From: Natronomonas halophila
GTDB lineage: Archaea; Halobacteriota; Halobacteria; Halobacteriales; Haloarculaceae
Reading direction: 5' to 3'
Assembly (NCBI RefSeq): GCF_013391085.1
Contig: NZ_CP058334.1
Coordinates: 3,038,001-3,102,000 of the forward strand
Length of the DNA: 64,000 nt
Position 1 is the stretch's first letter. Each line of letters begins with the position of its first letter. A model generated the notes under the pieces. The model saw only the letters and a program-made list of their open reading frames with translations, searched no databases and had not been told where the DNA came from. The translations under genes and the position numbers were made by a program. Positions 32,255 to 40,715 of the stretch are shown one piece after another.

Positions 32255-33107
32255 CTCGTTTTCCCGAATGGGTGTCCTGACCGACCCCTACCTGACGGAG
32301 ACGCAGGTTCGTTCGCTCTCCCATGCGGTTTCGGAAGCGGACGTCGAGATACCGCTCGTGGTCGTGAACGCGACTGACGAGCCAGATTACGACCCGGACC
32401 TCGAAGCCGAAGCGGTCAACGGGGGGCTCGGGCTCGGGACCGCACGGCTGTTTCTCGACGTACTGCGTCGGGAGCGGGCCTGGGGGCTGGTTATCGCCGA
32501 GAAAAAACTGGGGGAACTAGCGGGGTCGGATGCAGCGGCGTCCCGGCAGATACCGGTCGAAGACGTGGAATGTCTCTCCGAAGCGGAGTTCCGTTACGTG
32601 GCGCCCCACATGGACGGCAACTGGTCGGAACTCCCGTCGGAGACCGTCGAGGAGGTTCGGGAATCCTGCGATGTCGTCGTCAGATACGGGTTCGGCCTTC
32701 TCAAAGGCGAGGTCCTTGATGCACCCGAATACGGGGTATTGAGTTTTCACCCCGCGGATATTCGCCAGTACAGGGGTCTGGGACCGCCGCAGGCATACCT
32801 CGACGGGCGTCAGAAGATGGGCGTTACCCTGCAACGGATCACCGAAGACATCGACGGTGGGGAACTCGTTGCCTACGCCGAAACCGACGTGAGCGACTGC
32901 GCCACGCTGTGGGAGATTTACGACCGCCTCGACGACTTGCAGGTCGAACTTCTGACGGAGGGAATCCGAAATCTCAGGGACCCTTCGATGGAGATAACGA
33001 CGCCCGATTCGCTCGGGGAGTACTACTCGACGACGTCACGTCGGACGCCGTCGTTCGCGGGCAGAATCCTTCTCAAGAATATTACCGGTCGTCTCGGCCT
33101 CCGCTGA
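32247..33107 (+). CDS. Formyltransferase-fold protein
   Basis: A 286-residue homologue of methionyl-tRNA/sugar formyltransferases (Fmt, ArnA, VioF type). 'YGVLSFHPADIRQYRGLGPP' carries the catalytic His near residue 170, with Ser in place of the usual Asn (NxHxSxLPxYRG reads SFHPADIRQYRG). 'RITEDIDGGELVAYAETDV' supplies the Asp of the active site. The N-terminal 130 residues are diverged from THF-binding families. The ATG at 32247 overlaps the deacetylase gene. Beside a polysaccharide deacetylase, an N-formylated sugar of a surface glycan or exopolysaccharide is the best guess. THF is inferred as formyl donor. Confidence 0.78.
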   Translation: MTDSFSRMGVLTDPYLTETQVRSLSHAVSEADVEIPLVVVNATDEPDYDPDLEAEAVNGGLGLGTARLFLDVLRRERAWGLVIAEKKLGELAGSDAAASRQIPVEDVECLSEAEFRYVAPHMDGNWSELPSETVEEVRESCDVVVRYGFGLLKGEVLDAPEYGVLSFHPADIRQYRGLGPPQAYLDGRQKMGVTLQRITEDIDGGELVAYAETDVSDCATLWEIYDRLDDLQVELLTEGIRNLRDPSMEITTPDSLGEYYSTTSRRTPSFAGRILLKNITGRLGLR

Positions 33108-33203
33108 GGAACGATTCGAGGCGATTCGCTGGCATCGGTGGCCGCTGGACACCGTCGTTTCTGGACGGGCGGTCGGTCCCTCCTCGCACCCCGGACGGGA
33201 ATC

Positions 33204-33338
33204 TCAGACGTCGGTCATCGGGACGACTTCGCAGTCGTGTTTCGTCTCGTCGATGTGGGTATCCGCGCGGGACTTCGCGCCGACACGGGAGGGGTGGAAA
33301 CCGATTCGGCCACAATCTGCGCAGTTTATCTCGTACAT
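33204..33338 (-). CDS. 44-residue zinc-finger-like haloarchaeal protein
   Basis: A short gene not long enough for standard ORF cut-offs. ATG at 33338 is preceded by GGGAGG (33345-33350, 6-nt spacing) and an AT-rich TATA region (33356-33378). The product begins 'MYEINCADCGRIGFHPSRV' and ends 'HIDETKHDCEVVPMTDV': a CxxC knuckle followed by an HxxxxxHxC pattern, a mixed Cys/His zinc site. Small zinc proteins of this kind are abundant in haloarchaea and many have unknown roles. The sequence is acidic-neutral and uses normal codons. It lies convergent to the formyltransferase gene. Confidence 0.68.
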   Translation of the reverse strand: MYEINCADCGRIGFHPSRVGAKSRADTHIDETKHDCEVVPMTDV

Positions 33339-33458
33339 CTGTGGCCTCCCGTTCTTTTTTATCACTATTAATTATTATATCTATACCGGCCGAACTCGGG
33401 CGGTAAGGAGTGTATTCGACTCCGCGGTCAGGGGGATTCGGGCGTGGGGAGCTACCAC

Positions 33459-33815
33459 TCAATCCAGCACGTCGACGCCGGTTTCGACCACGTCGGAGAC
33501 CGGAATCGAGCCGTCGCGGTCGTAGGAGACGAGCACGCCGTCGTAGCGGGAGGCGGGGAAGATGAAGGCGAGAACGTCCTCGAAGAAGAACTGCTGGGCT
33601 TTCAGGTCACCGTGGTCGACGGCCTGGCTGAAACTCGTAGAGGAGACCTGATTCGCGACGAGGTTCAGGTGGGCCTCGTTCAGTTCGTCGGTCGAAAAGG
33701 CGTCTTCGAGGTCCTCGCGGACGTACTGCATTTCGTATCGGGTCGCATCGTGGGTCGATATCATCCGCAGTTGGTTCTCCCCGAACGCTTTGAAGGCCTC
33801 GATGTAATCCCCCAT
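33459..33815 (-). CDS. Hypothetical haloarchaeal protein (118 aa)
   Basis: A 118-residue cytoplasmic protein with mixed helices and strands and no membrane segment. 'FKAFGENQLRMISTHDATRY' and 'YVREDLEDAFSTDELNEAHL' form the N-terminal half, 'RYDGVLVSYDRDGSIPVSDV' the end. It resembles haloarchaeal proteins in the DUF7522-like group that I recall but cannot verify; the function is unknown. On the minus strand, AATATTTACCC near 33848-33858 could be its TATA element. It is preceded by divergent transcription of the next gene. Confidence in the gene is good, in any function none. Confidence 0.75.
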   Translation of the reverse strand: MGDYIEAFKAFGENQLRMISTHDATRYEMQYVREDLEDAFSTDELNEAHLNLVANQVSSTSFSQAVDHGDLKAQQFFFEDVLAFIFPASRYDGVLVSYDRDGSIPVSDVVETGVDVLD

Positions 33816-33970
33816 AGCGAAGAAGGCCCCTACCCGTGCAAAAGTCTAGGGTAAATATTCCACAATATGTTCGCGATAGTAGGTCTCCCCCAGGAAACGA
33901 ATCGAACGTGAATACTCCTGGGAGCCTCGAACCTTGCGTGCTGGCTGCCGCACGGGCGATGCTTCCGTGA

Positions 33971-34717
33971 GTGGCCGATACCTCTTTCCGAGTCCGCTAT
34001 TTAAATAAGGCAATGACCCGGCGTGCGGCGGAGACGGGGCTGGAACGGTTCACCAATCGGACGATAGATGCCACCCACGAGGAGTTCAGCGTCGGCCGGA
34101 CGCTGGAGGGGACGACGCTGGGGCCGGGCGGTATGCTCGTCGACCGTCTCCGTGACAACACCGACCTGCTGGAGCGGCACGTCATCGAACCGGAACTCGA
34201 CGTCTATCGCGAGCGGACACTCAGGCAGTTCTCGATTCTGTTGGAATACGTCGAAAGCGGCGAGGACCTGACTGCCTTCGAGGACGAACTGCTCGCCAAC
34301 GACAACTACATGGACGCGCTCAAACCGGGCGTTTCAACGGCGACCCGCGACGGCGTCGCAGCGGCGACGCTGGACCGATTGCGGCGTCTCGCGGAGGGCA
34401 TCGCGCCCATCGTGGATAGTTCAAAAGACGAGTTCTGGCCGGCGGCGGAGGCGTCGCTGGACCGGGAGGCCGCGCTGACGCTCATCGACGACGCGGTCCG
34501 GTTTACGAGGCCGATACAGGAGTTCGAGGGATCGTTCGTCTTCGAGACGGGACTGGACCCCAACCAGATACTAACGAGTCGCCTGCTGCCGTCGCTGCCG
34601 ACGGTCACTGTCGACTACACCGACGAGGCGATTCGGTCGATGACCGCGGCCGAAGAGCAAATCGTCCGGGAACTGAAAGACGAGGTCGAGACGCGGTACG
34701 GCGCGGCGGGCGACTGA
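33971..34717 (+). CDS. Hypothetical haloarchaeal protein (248 aa)
   Basis: A 248-residue helical, acidic protein with no membrane segments. 'RYLNKAMTRRAAETGLERFT' and 'PGGMLVDRLRDNTDLLERHV' are near the start, 'LDRLRRLAEGIAPIVDSSKD' in the middle, and 'AAEEQIVRELKDEVETRYG' at the end, a probable coiled helix. I do not recognise a family. A TATTTAAATAAGG element at 33998-34008 lies inside the predicted start, so either the GTG at 33971 (chosen) uses an earlier promoter, or translation begins at a later in-frame codon. The start is therefore uncertain. The neighbours give no functional clue. Confidence 0.7.
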   Translation: MADTSFRVRYLNKAMTRRAAETGLERFTNRTIDATHEEFSVGRTLEGTTLGPGGMLVDRLRDNTDLLERHVIEPELDVYRERTLRQFSILLEYVESGEDLTAFEDELLANDNYMDALKPGVSTATRDGVAAATLDRLRRLAEGIAPIVDSSKDEFWPAAEASLDREAALTLIDDAVRFTRPIQEFEGSFVFETGLDPNQILTSRLLPSLPTVTVDYTDEAIRSMTAAEEQIVRELKDEVETRYGAAGD

Positions 34718-34724
34718 GGCGCCG

Positions 34725-35390
34725 TTATTCGAGCAGGCGCGGCAACCCTGCTAGCGTCTCGATTTCGTGGGTTGGGGCGACCGAGAGGTCGACGTCCCTG
34801 CTGTGCTCGCGGCGGACGAAGACCGAATCCAGCCCGGCGTTTTCGGCGGCCAGCACGTCGCTTTCGCTGTCGCCGACGTAGAGGGCGGCTTCGCCGCCGA
34901 GGTCCGCCATCGCCCGGTCGAGATAGTGGGTGTTCGGCTTCTTGCGCCGGAGGCTCTCGACGGTCTTCGGCCGGCCGTAGTAGGTCTCGAAGTGTGACCC
35001 GAGGTCGAAGTGGTCCAGTACGAACGCGACGGTGCTGTGGTGGTTGTTACTGACGACGCCACAGGGGTGGGTGAGGTCCGCGAGTACGTCGACGTCGTCG
35101 TAGATGTCGCGAGCACCGGCATGGAACTGCTCGAACTGGGATCGCTCGTCGTGGTGTTCGCGGGCGTCCCACAGCGCTTCGGGGTCGACGCCGTACGTTG
35201 CGCTGATGTCCCGGAGGGAATCGGGAGTGACGCCGCCGCAGATATCGGCGACGTGGTCGGGGTCGGGCGCGTCGACGCCGACGGCCCGGAAGGCGGTCCG
35301 GATGGCTGCCGCCTGCGTCTCGAAGGCCGGCGGTTCGACCAGCACGCCGTCGTTATCGAACAGGAGGGTATCGTAGTCGGGCACCGACAC
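34725..35390 (-). CDS. HAD-family hydrolase
   Basis: A 221-residue haloacid dehalogenase-like phosphatase. 'TLLFDNDGVLVEPPAFET' is motif I (DxDGV with the nucleophilic Asp near residue 11), 'CGVVSNNHHSTVAF' is motif II (Ser-Asn-Asn), 'RPKTVESLRRKKPNTHYL' contains the motif III Lys, and 'ALYVGDSESDVLAAENAGL' is motif IV with the metal-binding Asp pair. It looks like the phosphoglycolate phosphatase/beta-phosphoglucomutase branch with an alpha-helical cap at residues 20-85. The substrate is unknown. It is convergent with the preceding gene, 7 bp apart. Confidence 0.87.
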   Translation of the reverse strand: MSVPDYDTLLFDNDGVLVEPPAFETQAAAIRTAFRAVGVDAPDPDHVADICGGVTPDSLRDISATYGVDPEALWDAREHHDERSQFEQFHAGARDIYDDVDVLADLTHPCGVVSNNHHSTVAFVLDHFDLGSHFETYYGRPKTVESLRRKKPNTHYLDRAMADLGGEAALYVGDSESDVLAAENAGLDSVFVRREHSRDVDLSVAPTHEIETLAGLPRLLE

Positions 35391-35449
35391 CCCGTTGTGT
35401 GCCGTCCGAATTTATGATTTCGGTCGACTGTCAGTGGTTGAGTCTCCCT

Positions 35450-35818
35450 TCAGTCCTCGTCGAGCGGCCGGATTTCGAGCGTGTCGCCGTCCGGAAGGAC
35501 TTCCAGCGTGGCCGTCTCGGTTTCCAGAACCAGTCGGTCGGCTTCGAGGCGGCCCTCATCGTCGCCGCGGGCCCGAAGCAGTCGTTCGAGTTGCCCGAGG
35601 TCGCCGTCCGTGGCGTGGACCGTGCCCGTGCTGACGGACGTTTCCTCGGTCGACTCGGCGCTGGTGCTGTCGGCATCGGGGGCGGCGTCGGACCCGGACC
35701 GGGCCAATCCGAGGACGTTCCCGCAGTCCGCACATTCGAGGACGGGTACGCCATCACCGCTTTTGCGGACGGCCTCGCCGCCACAGCGGCTACAGCGTCT
35801 GTCGGCGTCGGGCGTCAT
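35450..35818 (-). CDS. Zinc-ribbon protein of unknown function
   Basis: A 122-residue protein. The N-terminus 'RRCSRCGGEAVRKSGDGVP', followed by 'LECADCGNVLGLA', is a zinc ribbon with two CxxC knuckles. An acidic Asp/Ser/Thr-rich linker follows (about residues 45-70). The C-terminal part 'GQLERLLRARGDD' and 'LEVLPDGDTLEIRPLDED' ends in a small beta region. I do not recognise a family. It may be a regulatory or RNA-binding adaptor. It lies directly upstream (in transcription order, 40 bp) of nothing obvious and downstream of the histidine kinase gene on the same strand, so it may share that transcript. Confidence 0.7.
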   Translation of the reverse strand: MTPDADRRCSRCGGEAVRKSGDGVPVLECADCGNVLGLARSGSDAAPDADSTSAESTEETSVSTGTVHATDGDLGQLERLLRARGDDEGRLEADRLVLETETATLEVLPDGDTLEIRPLDED

Positions 35819-35857
35819 CAGTCGGGGCTTGGGTCGGCACCAATAAAAGCGGTCGAT

Positions 35858-36940
35858 TCACACGGCGGGAAGTCGAATCCGGAAGACGGTTCCGGAGGGG
35901 TCGGCGTCCTCGACGGCGACGGTCCCGTCGCAGGTTTCGACCAGTTTGCGGACGAGATAGAGGCCGAGGCCGTCGCCCTCGCTTTCGGAACGACGGACCG
36001 CCGGTTCGAAGACGTCCTCGTGAATCGGGTCGGGTATCCCGGTTCCGTCGTCGGCGATAGTGATTTCGACCGCGTCGTCGACCCGTTCGGCGGTCACCGA
36101 AACGGTCAGCGTCGACGGGTCGTTGTGTTCGGCGGCGTTTTCGAGGACGTTCCAGAACACCTCGTCGATGAGTTCGCTGGCGTCGACCTGCAGGTCGTCC
36201 TCGATGTCGGTTTCGACGGTGAGGGCCGGATAGGAGGTCCGAACGACCGAGAGCTGTTCGCGGAGGATGGCCGACAGGTCGACGGGTTCGGTCGTCAACT
36301 GCCCCGTCTCGGATTCGATAATCGTGTCGGCGGTCTCCAGCAGGCGCTGGGCGGAGTCGGCCCGCTCCTGAATCCGGTCGAGTTCCTCGGGGTCGGCGTC
36401 GAAACGGCCCTCCAGACGGTCGGCGAATCCGGCGATGACGACGAGGTCGTTTTTGATGTCGTGGCGGATAAGTCGCAGGAGGAATCGGAGCGTCTCCCGC
36501 TGGTCGCGCGTATCCTCGACGAGGCGGGCGTTCTGGGCGGCCTGTCCGCGGTTCAGGCCGATGAGGACGCCCGCGGCGGCGCCGACCGACCCAACGACGA
36601 CGAACTGATTGGCGAAGGCAAGCGAGATGCCGCCGGCCTGTATCTCGGGGGCCGCGGCCCAGACGACGAAACTCGCCATGAAGAGGAAGCCGCCGGCACA
36701 CCACTTGGCGGCGACCAGACACTCCGAGACCGCGAGGTCGCTCCGGTATATCGTCACGCCCGACATCACGACGATGTAGCCGAACAGGACGTTGACGACG
36801 ATGCCGAGGACGACCTGATTGTACGTTCCGGCGTTCGGCAGCCCCCACGCGAACCAGAAGGTCAGGCCCGCGGCTGCCAGCGTCACTCCGAGGGTGACGA
36901 AAAGCGCCCCCCACCGCTTCCGACTGCCAGGCGTTGCCAC
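35858..36940 (-). CDS. Membrane histidine kinase
   Basis: A 360-residue sensor kinase. Four hydrophobic helices form the N-terminal 130 residues ('GALFVTLGVTLAAAGLTFWF' is the first), with no extracellular domain of size, so sensing is likely in or near the membrane. The H-box is 'LIRHDIKNDLVVIAGFADRL' with the phospho-His near residue 160, the N-box 'VFWNVLENAAEHND', G1 'DDGTGIP' and G2 'GDGLGLYLVRKL'. This is the HisKA/HATPase haloarchaeal type. No response regulator is adjacent, which is common in haloarchaea. It is transcribed before the zinc-ribbon gene. Confidence 0.88.
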   Translation of the reverse strand: MATPGSRKRWGALFVTLGVTLAAAGLTFWFAWGLPNAGTYNQVVLGIVVNVLFGYIVVMSGVTIYRSDLAVSECLVAAKWCAGGFLFMASFVVWAAAPEIQAGGISLAFANQFVVVGSVGAAAGVLIGLNRGQAAQNARLVEDTRDQRETLRFLLRLIRHDIKNDLVVIAGFADRLEGRFDADPEELDRIQERADSAQRLLETADTIIESETGQLTTEPVDLSAILREQLSVVRTSYPALTVETDIEDDLQVDASELIDEVFWNVLENAAEHNDPSTLTVSVTAERVDDAVEITIADDGTGIPDPIHEDVFEPAVRRSESEGDGLGLYLVRKLVETCDGTVAVEDADPSGTVFRIRLPAV

Positions 36941-37072
36941 AGTTCGTTCGTAGGCGTGCCCCGAAGTATAGGTGACGGCTGTAACGGACAGTGATGGCCG
37001 CTTATCCCCGCCCGTTTATGCCGTGGTGTAACATCGGGACGTCCCTACCTTTCGAAGTCGAAACCGTCTTTA

Positions 37073-37092
37073 TTGACTGAACAGTCAGTCAA
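37073..37092. promoter_or_regulatory. 20-bp palindromic operator of the MFS gene
   Basis: TTGACTGA-ACAG-TCAGTCAA has perfect 8-bp arms around a 4-base centre. It starts inside the TATA region (CTTTATT, 37068-37075) and ends 3 bases before the GTG start at 37096, covering the expected transcription start. This is the classic pattern and consensus of a TetR/AcrR-family operator. Confidence 0.8.
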
Positions 37093-37095
37093 CAC

Positions 37096-38400
37096 GTGAC
37101 TACGAGCGATGCCGAGGGGCTCCGGGCGCGCCTCCGGAGCGGTGACGGGAACGGAACCATCATCGCGACGGTCATCGCCAGTACCTTCTTCGTCGGGTTC
37201 GGCGGCGGCGTCATCTTCCCCATCCTGCCGAACCTCGGCAAGGTCCTCGGCATCTCGCCGTTCATGGTCGGCCTCATTCTCAGCGCCAACCGCTTTTCAC
37301 GGCTTTTCGCCAACGCGCCGGCCGGCCTGATCGTCGACCGGGTCGGTACCCGGACGCCGTTCGTCATCGGCCTTGCGATTCAGGGCGTCGGCACCGGGGG
37401 GTACATTGTCGCGATGTACTCCTCGCTGCCGTCAGCGTGGTTCCTCGCCGCGCGAATCGGCTGGGGCGTCGGCAGCGCCCTCGTCTTCGCGACGGCCTAC
37501 ACCATCGCCGCCGACCTCAGCGACGGCGAGTCCCGCGGGACGAACATGGGCCTCATCCGCGGCGGCGTCATCTTCGGCTTCCCGACGGGGCTGGTCGTCG
37601 GCGGCCTCGTCTCGGAACTCTACGGCACCGTCGCCGCCTTCGTCGTCGCCACCGCGTTCGCGCTTCTGGCCAGCGTCCTCGCGTACTTCGCGGTTCCCGA
37701 AACCCACGTCGAAGGCTCCGCCCGACAGTCGGTCAGCCCCTTCGACGTCGATACCTCGCTGCCCTCCGTCACCATCGGCCTCGTGAACTTCGCGGTCCTC
37801 TTCGCGTACATCGGCGTCCTCTTCGCGACGCTGGTCGTCTTTCTGGAGGAAAACGACATCGGCGTCTTCGGCCTCGACGCACAGGGCACCTCCGGGCTGT
37901 TCATGGCGGTCACGGTCATCGCCGCCGCGGTGTTCATGTTCCTCAGCGGCTACGTTAGCGACCGCCGCGGCTCGCGGATGCCCGCCCTGCTCTTCTTCCT
38001 CCTCATCACCTTCCTCGGCCTCGTCCTCTTCGCGTTCGCCCAGACGGTCCCGCTCCTGACGGTCGCCTGCCTGCTTATCGGTGCCGGACAGGGTGGCACG
38101 AGCGGCCCGCTGATGGCCCTGCTCGCGGATTTGACGCCTGAAGACCGGATGGGACGCGCGGTCGGCACCAACAACGTCTTCGGCGACATCGGCGGTGGTC
38201 TCGGACCGATGGTCTCGCTGCCGCTCGTCGAATTGGTCGGCTTCTGGCCGGTCTACATCGCCTGTGCGGTCCTGCCGCTGATTGCGGCGGTCATCCTTCT
38301 GTTCGGCGTTCGCCGCGAGACGGGGGAGTTCCTGCCGCTCGTCGGCGAGGGCGGAGCGGAGAACACGACGTCCGGTGGCGCCTCGGGCGTCGACGATTAG
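37096..38400 (+). CDS. MFS transporter
   Basis: A 434-residue major facilitator with 12 predicted helices. 'GLIVDRVGTRTPFVIGLAIQ' between helices 2 and 3 is the G-x3-D-R-x-G-R-R signature (here DRVGTR). 'ARIGWGVGSALVFATAY' in helix 4 and 'LIRGGVIFGFPTGLVVGG' in helix 5 resemble drug:H+ antiporters. 'GYVSDRRGSRMPALLFFLL' is the second-half repeat of the signature. The GTG start is set by the overlapping operator. A drug or metabolite exporter repressed by a TetR-type protein is the likely role; the regulator gene is not in the window. Confidence 0.87.
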   Translation: MTTSDAEGLRARLRSGDGNGTIIATVIASTFFVGFGGGVIFPILPNLGKVLGISPFMVGLILSANRFSRLFANAPAGLIVDRVGTRTPFVIGLAIQGVGTGGYIVAMYSSLPSAWFLAARIGWGVGSALVFATAYTIAADLSDGESRGTNMGLIRGGVIFGFPTGLVVGGLVSELYGTVAAFVVATAFALLASVLAYFAVPETHVEGSARQSVSPFDVDTSLPSVTIGLVNFAVLFAYIGVLFATLVVFLEENDIGVFGLDAQGTSGLFMAVTVIAAAVFMFLSGYVSDRRGSRMPALLFFLLITFLGLVLFAFAQTVPLLTVACLLIGAGQGGTSGPLMALLADLTPEDRMGRAVGTNNVFGDIGGGLGPMVSLPLVELVGFWPVYIACAVLPLIAAVILLFGVRRETGEFLPLVGEGGAENTTSGGASGVDD

Positions 38401-38409
38401 AGCCGCGGG

Positions 38410-38598
38410 CTACGACCGCGATTCGCGGAAGAGAACGAGCACACAGCCGACCAGACAGGCGATAGCGACGGCGTAGAGCCCCTGGTCAACGGCTGCCGGC
38501 GCGCCGAATTGCGCGGCGACGACGCGGACGACGAGGGCGGCAATCGCCGCGACGAGCAGGGTGGCGAGTTGTCGACGCGCCCGGTCTCCGGGCTGCAT
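38410..38598 (-). CDS. Small two-helix membrane protein
   Basis: A 62-residue protein with two hydrophobic helices ('LATLLVAAIAALVVRVVAA' and 'YAVAIACLVGCVLVLF') between basic ends ('QPGDRARRQ' and 'RESRS'). It follows the 100-residue membrane protein with a one-base overlap (TAATG), so the two are co-translated. I recognise no family. A two-subunit small membrane complex is possible. Confidence 0.66.
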   Translation of the reverse strand: MQPGDRARRQLATLLVAAIAALVVRVVAAQFGAPAAVDQGLYAVAIACLVGCVLVLFRESRS

Positions 38599-38900
38599 TA
38601 TGTATCGACCGTGGTCGCGGTTCGGGCGTCGAAAAGCGCGTAGTAGACGGTCAGCGCCGTCAGCGCGATGGCGCCGAGTTCGAGGCCGTGGGCACCGAGG
38701 TGGATCCATTCGGCGCCACCGAAGCCGACGGTTTCGATGAGCCCGCGCGTCCCCGCCGACAGCAGGGCCACGCCGGCGAGCGCGCCGACGCGGGACCAGC
38801 CGTCCCGTGTGAGGGCGATAGCCGCCGCGACCACGACGAGGGCCAGGGTAACGATGAGTATCGATTCGGCGTTTGGATGGCCGGAATGGAGCGGAAACAT
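38598..38900 (-). CDS. Small membrane protein (100 aa)
   Basis: A 100-residue protein with three hydrophobic helices ('ILIVTLALVVVAAAIAL', 'VGALAGVALLSAG', 'LGAIALTALTVYYALF'), separated by polar loops with one 'TRDGWSR' and one 'FGGAEWIHLGAHGLE' segment containing His and Glu. Start at 38900 ('MFPLHSGHPNAE'). It lies head-to-head with the FAD-linked oxidase gene and leads a two-gene unit with the 62-residue protein. I do not recognise a family. Confidence 0.68.
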   Translation of the reverse strand: MFPLHSGHPNAESILIVTLALVVVAAAIALTRDGWSRVGALAGVALLSAGTRGLIETVGFGGAEWIHLGAHGLELGAIALTALTVYYALFDARTATTVDT

Positions 38901-39038
38901 GAGTATATCCCGACGTGGGACGGTGCCGATACAACGTTTTCCCTTCGCTCTGACCGCAGGGGCGACACCGACCGCCGACCGACCCGGGCGTCGATGACCG
39001 GCACCAACGTTTTGTGCGTTTACTGTTCACACGACTCT

Positions 39039-40652
39039 ATGAGCGAGGACCGACGGCGGAGTTTCTGGGCGTGGGGGTACGAGGACCGCCTTCCCGACGA
39101 CGAGGACCGACGGGAGATGAAGGCCCAACTCGAAACCCTGCTCGGCTTTCCCGAACTACCGGTGATGGAATACCCGACGCTGGCGGACATCGACATCCCC
39201 GAGCCACGCATCGACGTGCCCGACGAACTGGCGGACTTCGCGACGGCCGACCGCCGGGCACGCGCCAGCAGAACCTACGGCAAGGCCTATCGCGACCTCG
39301 TCCGCGGCTTCCACGGCGACTTCTCGAAGGCGCCGGATATCGTCGCCACACCACGAAACGAGAGCGACGTCGAGGCTGCTATCGCGTGGGCCACGGAGGC
39401 GAACGTCGCCGTCGTCCCGTTCGGCGGCGGCACCAGCGTCGTCGGCGGCGTCGAATGCGGCGGCGACAGCTACGCGGGCGTGCTCTGTCTGGATATGCGG
39501 GAGATGGACCGGGTACTGGAAGTCGACGAACACTCCCGAAGCGCGCGGATTCAGGCCGGCGCGACGGGTCCCGAGATTCAGGACCAACTCGCCGACCACG
39601 GCCTCCAGTTGCGCCACTACCCCCAGTCCTACGAATTTTCGACCTACGGCGGGTGGGTCGCGACCCGCGCCGGCGGCCACTTCGCGACGCGGTATACGCA
39701 TATCGACGATTTCGTCGAATCGGTGCGGGCGGTCACCCCCGCCGGCAGCCTCGAAACCCGGCGCTTGCCCGCCTCGGGCGCCGGCCCCGACCCGAACCGC
39801 TTCCTGCTCGGCAGCGAGGGCGCATTCGGCGTCATCACCGAGGGGTGGACGCAGGTCCAGCCTCGACCGCACCACCGCGCCCGCGCAACGATGTATTTCG
39901 ACGACTACTGGGACGCCGTCGAAGCGACCCGTGAAATCGTGCAGGCACGGCTCTATCCCGCCAACTGCCGCCTGCTGGACAGCAACGAGGCCATGCTGAA
40001 CGAACTGGCCTTCGACGGGAGCCACCTGCTCGTGTTGGGCTTCGAATCGACCGACCACCCGGTCGGTGACGACCTCGAACGCGCGATGGAAATCGCCGAA
40101 GACCACGGCGGGACCTGCCCGGAAGGCCCGACAATCGAGGACCGCTCGACCGGCGACGAGGAGTCGGACCGCGAGGACTCCTCGGAGGGGTCGTGGCGGG
40201 ATTCCTTCTTCGAGGCACCCTACCGGTTCAACGGCCTCGTCTCGATGGGCGTCCTCGTCGATACCTTCGAAACCGCGGTGACGTGGGACCAGTTCCCCGA
40301 CCTCCACGAGGCGCTACAGGAGAACGTCGTCGGCGCGATGGAGGACGAATGCGGCGCCGGCTTCATGTCCTGTCGGTTCACCCACGTCTACGAGGACGGC
40401 CCCGCGCCCTATTACACCCTCATCGCGCCCGCGGAAGTCGGCGAAGAACTCGACCAGTGGCGGACCATCAAGCAGGCCGCCTCCGATACGCTGATGGAGC
40501 ACGGCGCGACCATCACCCACCACCACGCCGTCGGTCGGGTTCATAAGGACCACTACCACGAGGAAGTCCCCGACAACTACCTCGACGCGCTCCAGTCGAT
40601 GAAGCGAACGTTGGACCCCGAGAGCATCATGAACCCCGGGGCGTTGCTCTGA
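39039..40652 (+). CDS. FAD-binding oxidase, alkyldihydroxyacetonephosphate-synthase-like
   Basis: A 537-residue flavoprotein of the VAO/FAD-oxidase-C class. 'VVPFGGGTSVVGGVECGG' is the FAD pyrophosphate loop; 'GATGPEIQDQLADHGLQLRH' and 'STYGGWVATRAGGHFATRYT' line the flavin. Late in the protein, 'ATITHHHAVGRVHKDHYHEE' reproduces the His-rich active-site tail of AGPS (alkylglycerone-phosphate synthase). True archaea do not make ether lipids by this route, so a related reaction on another acyl or hydroxy-acid substrate is more likely. It may equally be a D-lactate/glycolate-type dehydrogenase. The ATG at 39039 fits a TTTACTG element about 22 nt upstream. Confidence 0.83.
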   Translation: MSEDRRRSFWAWGYEDRLPDDEDRREMKAQLETLLGFPELPVMEYPTLADIDIPEPRIDVPDELADFATADRRARASRTYGKAYRDLVRGFHGDFSKAPDIVATPRNESDVEAAIAWATEANVAVVPFGGGTSVVGGVECGGDSYAGVLCLDMREMDRVLEVDEHSRSARIQAGATGPEIQDQLADHGLQLRHYPQSYEFSTYGGWVATRAGGHFATRYTHIDDFVESVRAVTPAGSLETRRLPASGAGPDPNRFLLGSEGAFGVITEGWTQVQPRPHHRARATMYFDDYWDAVEATREIVQARLYPANCRLLDSNEAMLNELAFDGSHLLVLGFESTDHPVGDDLERAMEIAEDHGGTCPEGPTIEDRSTGDEESDREDSSEGSWRDSFFEAPYRFNGLVSMGVLVDTFETAVTWDQFPDLHEALQENVVGAMEDECGAGFMSCRFTHVYEDGPAPYYTLIAPAEVGEELDQWRTIKQAASDTLMEHGATITHHHAVGRVHKDHYHEEVPDNYLDALQSMKRTLDPESIMNPGALL

Positions 40653-40715
40653 GACGGTCAAACGCCCGTTTGATGCTGAGATGGGTATTTACTGACGCCG
40701 AACGAGTCACAGTGT

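Noticed and set aside
33138-33371. A 77-codon plus-strand frame in the gap after the formyltransferase gene.
   Set aside because: It covers the small zinc-finger gene on the minus strand and has no recognisable domain.
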